From the NCBI RefSeq assembly GCF_000247695.1, contig NW_004624732.1, forward strand, positions 43,535,796 through 43,599,795: DNA of 64,000 nt, given 5' to 3'. Below are positions 58,935 through 64,000 of the stretch, piece by piece. This stretch comes from Heterocephalus glaber (lineage: Eukaryota; Chordata; Mammalia; Rodentia; Bathyergidae). Position numbers and translations under genes: made by a program. Under the pieces are notes generated by a model, which did not search any database, was not told the origin of the DNA, and was given only the letters and a program-made list of their open reading frames with translations. The stretch's first letter is position 1, and the number at the start of each line of letters is the position of its first letter.

Positions 58935-59139
58935 ATAAAAACCATTTTTGCTCTGCTAACTTATGGATATTCATGATGTAATATAACAAAAAATAAGTAA
59001 ATAGCTGTGTCTGAAAGAAAGAATAAAATTTCCTGCTTCAACAATAGAGCAAATTTGTGGTCAGAATGGTAGACATTGGAACTAACAAAACAACTGTGGA
59101 GGATAGTCAGAATCTTCATCAACAAAAACAGAACAAGTA

Positions 59140-59225
59140 GGAAATAGAATAATATCTCAAAGTGCTGTGGAAAACAACTGTCAATTTAGAATTTTACATC
59201 CAATTCACCTATAATTAAAGGTAAA
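59140..59225 (+). mobile_element. L1 LINE fragment
   Basis: 'aataatatctcaaagtgctg', 'tggaaaacaactgtcaattt', 'agaattttacatccaattca' follow the same L1 region seen at 38540-38620. Confidence 0.6.
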
Positions 59226-59234
59226 GAACAAGCC

Positions 59235-59625
59235 CATCTCAGCAGTTCCCTGCTTCCCTTGAGACTAGGAATAGCCATGTGACACAGATCTAGCCAGTGA
59301 GACATGGTTGAAAGACTAATGCAGTTTTCTGGGAAATCTTCTGCCTTCTTGATGTTCACAGCCTATCAACTGTCTTGTAACCATGAAGCAATATGGCTGA
59401 AGAAAGGACCAAGACAACTTTTATTGACATCTGTCCTAACGCTGAACTGCTGACCCAATGCCCCTAGCTCCCTACCTCTAGACATCTTGTCAGGGGAGAT
59501 AAGGAAAACTTTATTTGTTTAATATTTCCTATTTCCAGTTTTTCTGTAACTTGCAATTGTTTAAGTCATATTTTCAGCTTTTCTGTAGCTTGGAATTGTG
59601 CACATTCCTAACTGATACAGAATTG
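59235..59625 (+). mobile_element. LTR-like repeat remnant (MaLR-type?)
   Basis: 'gaatagccatgtgacacaga', 'tctagccagtgagacatgg', 'tcttgtaaccatgaagcaat', 'tacctctagacatcttgtca', then 'ttttctgtagcttggaattg' and the terminal 'tcctaactgatac'. The last segment is partly duplicated (59535-59560 and 59577-59603). Confidence 0.5.
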
Positions 59626-59689
59626 TCTGTTAAGGTTTAACTGTGTGTGTACAGAGCCCACATTTAGCATTAGGTGTGAATCATTAGAC

Positions 59690-60025
59690 TGGACAAACTG
59701 AAATATGAGTTTAGAAAACTAAAGTCAAATTTTAAATTCCATAAGAATTTTATAGCGAATAGGAAGATAAGGCCCAAAGGGGAAGGGGAAGTGGGAGGGG
59801 TAGGGGAAAGGAAAGAAGGGAAAGGAATAAATATAAGAGAAGGAAAAACTAGAAACAAAGTCTTTGTAAATAGGGAGGGGTGGAGGGGTTGAAGGGAGGG
59901 CAGGAGGATGGGGAAAAAATAACAACCAAGATACATCATGTAAAAGTACAAATTCTCAATGATGAATGTCATCATATTGTATGCCTGAAATGTACCAATA
60001 AACATGAATTTTAAAAAATGATAAA
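59690..60025 (+). mobile_element. L1-like 3' untranslated region with polypurine tract
   Basis: G-rich polypurine sequence (59770-59920), then 'acaaccaagatacatcatg', 'ttctcaatgatgaatgtcat', 'tgaaatgtaccaataaacat' and an A-rich end. A G-rich polypurine tract before the tail is typical of mammalian L1 3' UTRs. The minus-strand ORFs of 124 and 66 codons here are by-products. Confidence 0.55.
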
Positions 60026-60073
60026 TAAAAGAATTGTATAGCATCTAAAATGCTTTAAATTTGTTCCTTAAAA

Positions 60074-60101
60074 TGTGTGTGTGTGTGTGTGTATATATAT
60101 A
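60074..60101. repeat. (GT)n(AT)n microsatellite
   Basis: About nine GT units followed by five AT units. Confidence 0.95.
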
Positions 60102-60104
60102 TGA

Positions 60105-60500
60105 ATAGCAAGATATTGACTGTATAAAACTAAAGCTGAACTATGAATGTATGTACTGTTCAAGGTTACCTGGTAAGTTTGAAGCAGATGCTTCACTGTG
60201 CTGAAACAGCTGGTGATTACACCTTCCAAGATCTGAGAAGCACTTTAGTAAGTGGGCAGGGCAAACAAAAATTGTAGAAGATGTGGTCTTTTGGATTTTA
60301 TGCACTTCGATTTTTGGCTTTGTGGTTTCACTGGAGCACCAACGCACCAGGAGAATGGAGGCATTTAAATCCATGCCACTGAGATACAGTCATAGGTTGA
60401 ATAGTCTGAAGATATTGTTTCCAATTTGACATAATAAATAGACCTATACAACATTTATAATCAATAAACACATAGTACTGGAGTTTTGATACATTTAGCT
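60105..60500. other. Unique sequence, nothing recognised
   Basis: A 77-codon ORF (60141-60374, minus) has no recognisable motif. Confidence 0.45.
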
Positions 60501-60506
60501 AGACTA

Positions 60507-60531
60507 GTGCTCCCTTTGGCAGCACATATAC
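60507..60531 (+). pseudogene. U6 snRNA 5' fragment
   Basis: 25 bases match the 5' end of U6 (stem-loop 'gtgctccctttggcagcaca' then 'tatac') with two differences. The following bases diverge, so only the 5' stem remains. Truncated U6 copies are common products of L1 machinery. No U6-type promoter was seen upstream. Confidence 0.75.
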
Positions 60532-60710
60532 ATTCAGCTGGAATGCCTTAAAAATACAGATTCAACTAGTATTTTTGCCAAGTTTCATTAACAATATTTT
60601 ATATATGTAGTTGCATGTTTCTGATTGCTTTTGAACTAATCATTATTTATTCAAAGATATTTGAAGTGTCTGCTTTAATACTTTAATATTAAAAAAAAAA
60701 CCTTTATTAT

Positions 60711-60885
60711 GGGCCAAGAGTACCAGCACATACCCGTAATCCCAGCACTGGGGAGGCTGAGGCAGGAGGACCACAAGCACATGGCCAGCCCGGGCTACAT
60801 GGTGAGTTTGAGGCCAGTCTGCACTGCATAGTGAGAGCCTGTCTCAAAAATAAATAAAGAAATAAATACAAACAAGCAAACAAAA
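60711..60885 (+). mobile_element. B1-like SINE
   Basis: 'gagtaccagcacatacccgt', 'aatcccagcactggggaggc', 'tgaggcaggaggaccacaag', the internal duplicated 'gtgagtttgaggccagtctg', 'gtgagagcctgtctc' and an AAAT-rich tail. Flanks aaaacctttatta and aaaacttttactc may be a decayed target duplication. Confidence 0.93.
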
Positions 60886-60889
60886 CTTT

Positions 60890-61215
60890 TACTCTGCGTC
60901 AAGAAAACTCACTGCCACACATTTTGTATATATGTTTTAAAACTTGGTCTGCTGGGCTAAAGCAGAGGTTGAGAAAAGCCAGATATCATTCTAAGTTTTG
61001 ATCTTAAAGAGGATAAGCTCTTTGTTTAGTACAAAAACCCACTGAGGTGCTGTTTAAAGAATGGGCTTCTTTTTTCAGAACTGCTTGAATGGGAGCAGGG
61101 ACCAAGCCAAGAGGTCAGGTGCTCACCTATTGATTTTCAAAAAGCCAGAAACATGTATGACACAGTGACAAAAAGCATAAGCTTCTGCCTCATATTTGGC
61201 TTCAAATTAATTTAA
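60890..61215. other. Unique sequence, nothing recognised
   Basis: No ORF of 60 codons or more. Confidence 0.45.
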
Positions 61216-61219
61216 ATTA

Positions 61220-61445
61220 ATTATTCAACATACACTTTTGAGTCACTGCCATGCTCAGACTGGCACAGTGGGCTCTGGACTTACAGTGTGGAACAAAATA
61301 GACGCAGTTCCTGTCCTCATGCAGCTTACACCCTGGTATGGAAGACCAGAGGAAAGAAATAATTGCTCACAAACACATAATCACATTGGCAATGACTTGA
61401 AAACTGCTGTGAGCTTAGAAAGCTATCATAAGCTGTCCTGATTCA
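61220..61445 (-). mobile_element. L2 LINE 3' fragment
   Basis: 'attattcaacatacactttt', 'cagtgggctctggacttac', 'tggaacaaaatagacgcag', 'ttcctgtcctcatgcagctt' are the antisense L2 tail in order. Confidence 0.8.
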
Positions 61446-61449
61446 GTCT

Positions 61450-62055
61450 GGGAATGAGCAGGCAGAGTTGCTACAGAGAATGTTGAGGCTGAAACTTAAA
61501 AAGGGGTGAGGAAGCGTAAAGCCAAGGTGGCTGTCTACACCCAAGGGTAACACGCTCAGCAGCTCTGGAGGAGGCCAGCCCGGTGCACTCATGAAGCCCA
61601 AGAATGACTTTTTCTGGGGTAGCCATAGCCAAGAAGAAATTCCAGCATTTGCTTTCTGAGAAACCACTGGCAACTTTCATGAGCTTAAAAGTCAGGGTGT
61701 GGCAAGGCAAGGCATTATGATAAGTGAAATCAGGTACTTAAAAGAGCCCCACTCCAGTATATGCTGACTAAAAAGTGTTTCCTATCCCTCTCACTAACTG
61801 AACTTCTACTAAGCTGTCCTGCTAGTTTTTCTCTCACTAGAAGCACTAGCTTTAAACACAACGGAACTTTTCTTGTTTGTGATTGACTGTCTGATATGCC
61901 ATGTGCAAACTCAAAGTAATCTCATGTTTATTGATTTGAGGTATTCTTAGCCTTGCCACTCATTTCTCATATCAACTGCTTGGTTTCCATTCTTACTGCT
62001 TTTCATTATATTGAATATAATGCTTATTTAAAAAAAATCAAAGGTCACCATCTTC
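61450..62055. other. Unique sequence, nothing recognised
   Basis: Two overlapping minus-strand ORFs of 76 and 79 codons (61443-61710) without motifs. Confidence 0.45.
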
Positions 62056-62112
62056 ATGAGCCTGCTATTAGTCAGAGTTCTCCAGAGAAACAAAAACAAC
62101 AGTGCGCGTGAA

Positions 62113-62114
<2 letters not shown>

Positions 62115-62142
<28 letters not shown>
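62115..62142. repeat. (GT)n microsatellite
   Basis: Fourteen GT units, in the position where this repeat family often carries a variable dinucleotide tract. Confidence 0.97.
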
Positions 62143-62146
<4 letters not shown>

Positions 62147-62256
62147 AAGAGAGGGTGACAAACAGACAGAGACAGACAGACAGGTTTTAAGGAATTGGCT
62201 TACAGTATTGTCTAGCAAGTCTGAAATCAGCTGGGCAGACCATAGGATGGAGACTC

Positions 62257-62317
62257 AGGGAGCTGGAGATGGTGGTGCATGCCTGTAATGCCAGCGTTCT
62301 TGCAGGCTGAGGAAGGA
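62257..62317 (+). mobile_element. Truncated B1-like SINE (5' half)
   Basis: 'gagatggtggtgcatgcctg', 'taatgccagcgttcttgcag' and 'gctgaggaaggaggat' are the first 60 bases of a B1, inside the LTR-like repeat. The rest is missing. Confidence 0.78.
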
Positions 62318-62529
62318 GGATGGAAAAAAGAATTGATAGCACATGTTGAGCATGCACACAATCTACAGGCTGAATTCTGACTTACTTAGGAAACCTCAGG
62401 CTATCTGTCCTTCAACTGACTGGCTGAGACCTCCCCATATTATAAAGGTTCTTTGCTTTACTCAAAACCTACTGACTTAAATGTTCATCACATCTGAAAA
62501 ACAATCACAGGCAACTCGTAGACTGGTGC

Positions 62530-62925
62530 TTTAGCGAAACTAGGTACCTTGGCCTAGCCAAGGTACAAAGTCAGCCTTTCTAGCTGGCCACATCATTCAG
62601 CCTGAGATTAGCTGTTATCTCCTGTGAGAGCCTGGGTCTCTGCACTGACCTAGAAACAAAAACTTCACAGGGGCACAGTGATCCTGATCACTGGGCTGGC
62701 GTCAAGGCCTGAGAATGTGCGGCCTGAGGGAAGGAGCTTCAGAGACAGAGGCAGCCACACGGGAAGAAGGCAGGGAGGGGAAGGTGGCTTTTGAGGAGAC
62801 AGAATGATAGCATGGTCTTTATAGGTTCACTCATCCTAGTGATAGTCCAGTTCTCAACTGAGTTCTAAATGTGCAGTTGTGATTAAGCTGAACAATGTTC
62901 CAGGATCCCAAGCCATAATATTGTA
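62530..62925. other. Unique, moderately GC-rich sequence
   Basis: A purine-rich stretch at 62725-62800. No ORF or repeat recognised. Confidence 0.4.
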
Positions 62926-62959
62926 TGTTCTTCCACAGAGCAACTGAATTGGATTTTTC

Positions 62960-63168
62960 TGGCTTACCTCTCTAATAACCTTAGACAAGTATTTTAACAA
63001 TGTGAGCCATAGTTGTCATATCTGTAAAATGGAAAAAATATTACCTACTTTAAGGGTGCAGTGAAAGTTGAATGAGATAATCAATATATCTAAACTCTAA
63101 AGCAATTAACATTGAGCTTGATCAATAGTAAGTATTTTAATGAATGCCAGCTATTACCATAAATTTTA
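62960..63168 (+). mobile_element. MIR SINE
   Basis: 'aaccttagacaagtatttta', 'catatctgtaaaatggaaaa', 'aatattacctactttaaggg', 'gaatgagataatcaatatat' and 'gtaagtattttaatgaatg' give the MIR consensus order in sense. Confidence 0.85.
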
Positions 63169-63349
63169 TTCATCTCTTCCACCAGAAACATGTTGGAAAG
63201 TTAAACTCTGGTCACTATGAATGTTTCTCTTTATGTGTATGAGTGTGATAATTTTTTATTTATGTATACACTCATATATTTCCATTGTATTTCATTTGTG
63301 TTTGCCTTATACCTTCTGTATCTTCAACTAAAAGCTAAGGACTAAAGAT

Positions 63350-63795
63350 AAAAAGGAGGAGATAATGTTCACAGGGTACAAACTTTCAGTTATAATATAA
63401 ATGCTAGAGACCTAATGGGCAGTGTGCTCATTGTTAATAATATATTGTATATTTAAAATTGGATGAAAGTAGATGTTAACTCTTTTCACCCACTGTTTTA
63501 CCTTTTCAAAATAAAAAGTTTGGGCCGGGATTTAGCTTAGTGGTTCCAGTGCCTGCCTCTCAAGAGCAAGGACCCGAGTTTGAACCCCAGTACCAAAACA
63601 TAAATTAAAAATAAAAATAAGAAAATAAATGAAAAGGTAAGTGTGTGAGGTGAGAGATATGCTAATTAGATTTATTATGATAAGCATTTCACAATGTTTA
63701 CATATATCAAAACATTGCATCGCATACCCTAAACGTATATAAAGTCCCGTTTTTCAATCATGCCTCAGTAAAATTATAAAAGTAAAAAATAAAAG
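63350..63795 (+). mobile_element. L1 LINE 3' end with nested ID
   Basis: 'cctaatgggcagtgtgctca', 'ttgttaataatatattgtat', 'aagtagatgttaactctttt', the ID, 'gtgtgaggtgagagatatgc', 'taattagatttattatgata', 'agcatttcacaatgtttaca', 'caatcatgcctcagtaaaat' run collinear with an L1ME/L1M-type 3' end. Confidence 0.88.
63522..63598 (+). mobile_element. ID-family SINE, nested in L1
   Basis: 'gggccgggatttagcttag', 'tggttccagtgcctgcctct', 'cgagtttgaaccccagtacc' and a short A-rich tail. Confidence 0.95.
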
Positions 63796-63909
63796 GGAGA
63801 CAACAAGTCATGAATAAACAAGTGGTGGGCCATATAATGTCTTTCATACTTCCCCAGATGTCTCCCAATTCCCAATAATCATTGAAATTAGCAAGCACTT
63901 ATTTTTTCC

Positions 63910-64000
63910 CCCATTAAGTTTATTGGTACATATTAGGTATACAATACAGTTACATTCATCATTGGGATCCTCTACCATCACATGAGTATCTTGGTTCTTA
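63910..64000 (-). mobile_element. L1-like 3' region, antisense, cut by the window end
   Basis: 'taagtttattggtacatatt', 'aggtatacaatacag', 'acattcatcattgggatc', 'tgagtatcttggttctta' correspond to the reverse complement of the element at 59690-60025 (roughly 59925-60010). It continues beyond the window. Confidence 0.6.

Larger units (their letters stand above)
62065..62525 (-). mobile_element. Ancient LTR-like repeat (possibly MLT1-type), antisense
   Basis: 'attagtcagagttctccaga', 'gaaacaaaaacaacagtg', a (GT)n, 'ttttaaggaattggcttaca', 'gtctgaaatcagctgggcag', a short B1-like insert, 'ctgtccttcaactgactgg', 'ttgctttactcaaaacctac', 'ttaaatgttcatcacatctg'. Same family as 13490-14022. Confidence 0.65.

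Noticed and set aside
59670..60044. 124-codon minus-strand ORF with hydrophobic Pro/Ser-rich sequence
   Set aside because: Antisense reading of the polypurine tract of an L1-like 3' region.

Overview
The window reads as mammalian, probably rodent, intergenic DNA. It is AT-rich and CpG-poor. No open reading frame exceeds about 157 codons, I found no convincing exon, and most of what can be identified is interspersed repeats. The rodent call rests on three things: many tRNA-Ala-like ID-family SINEs (about 80 bp plus a poly-A tail, in both orientations, several with 10-14 bp target-site duplications), B1-like 7SL-derived SINEs with the internal duplication typical of B1, and composite B1/ID elements. 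The ID consensus here reads roughly 'ggatttagctcagtggttccgccgcctgcc', unlike mouse or rat ID, so a non-murine rodent is likely. The exact lineage cannot be fixed from this sequence alone.

Layout. 1-9 kb: mostly unique sequence, an L2 remnant, a perfect 44 bp AT palindrome, two LTR-like repeats end to end in opposite orientation (about 4.9-6.3 kb), and a hAT-type MITE at 8.2 kb. 9-26 kb: L2, MIR and ID copies, a second much shorter hAT MITE (81 bp, exact 8 bp duplication) at 16.2 kb, and blocks of unique sequence that look like conserved noncoding DNA (10.4-10.9, 19.4-19.7, 21.9-22.2, 24.9-25.1 kb). 26-28 kb: a cluster of B1/ID elements broken into a decayed mariner-like transposase on the minus strand. 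28-41 kb: L1, L2, MER5-like and LTR-like fossils. The main one is a fragmented ancient L1 (37.7-40.7 kb) carrying three ID copies and one B1-like monomer. 41-49 kb: mostly unique, with an unexplained 157-codon antisense ORF and a small CpG-enriched patch at 44.4-44.7 kb. 49-54 kb: MIR, an L2 interrupted by two oppositely oriented ID SINEs, more IDs, a B1 and a clear MaLR LTR. 55-57.2 kb: the best enhancer-like block. 58-64 kb: ID, L1 and LTR remnants, a U6 snRNA 5' fragment, and two copies of one L1 3' region in opposite orientation.

There are no cooperating genes to describe. Any function is most likely cis-regulatory, in the TAAT-rich unique blocks at 21.9-22.2 and 56.5-57.1 kb. Repeat names come from recognition of consensus features by eye, without a database search. 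Boundaries are good to a few bases where a target-site duplication is quoted and otherwise to tens of bases. I did not find a previously undescribed system here. The more unusual items are the two related hAT MITEs, the mariner fossil, the SINE composites and the candidate enhancers.
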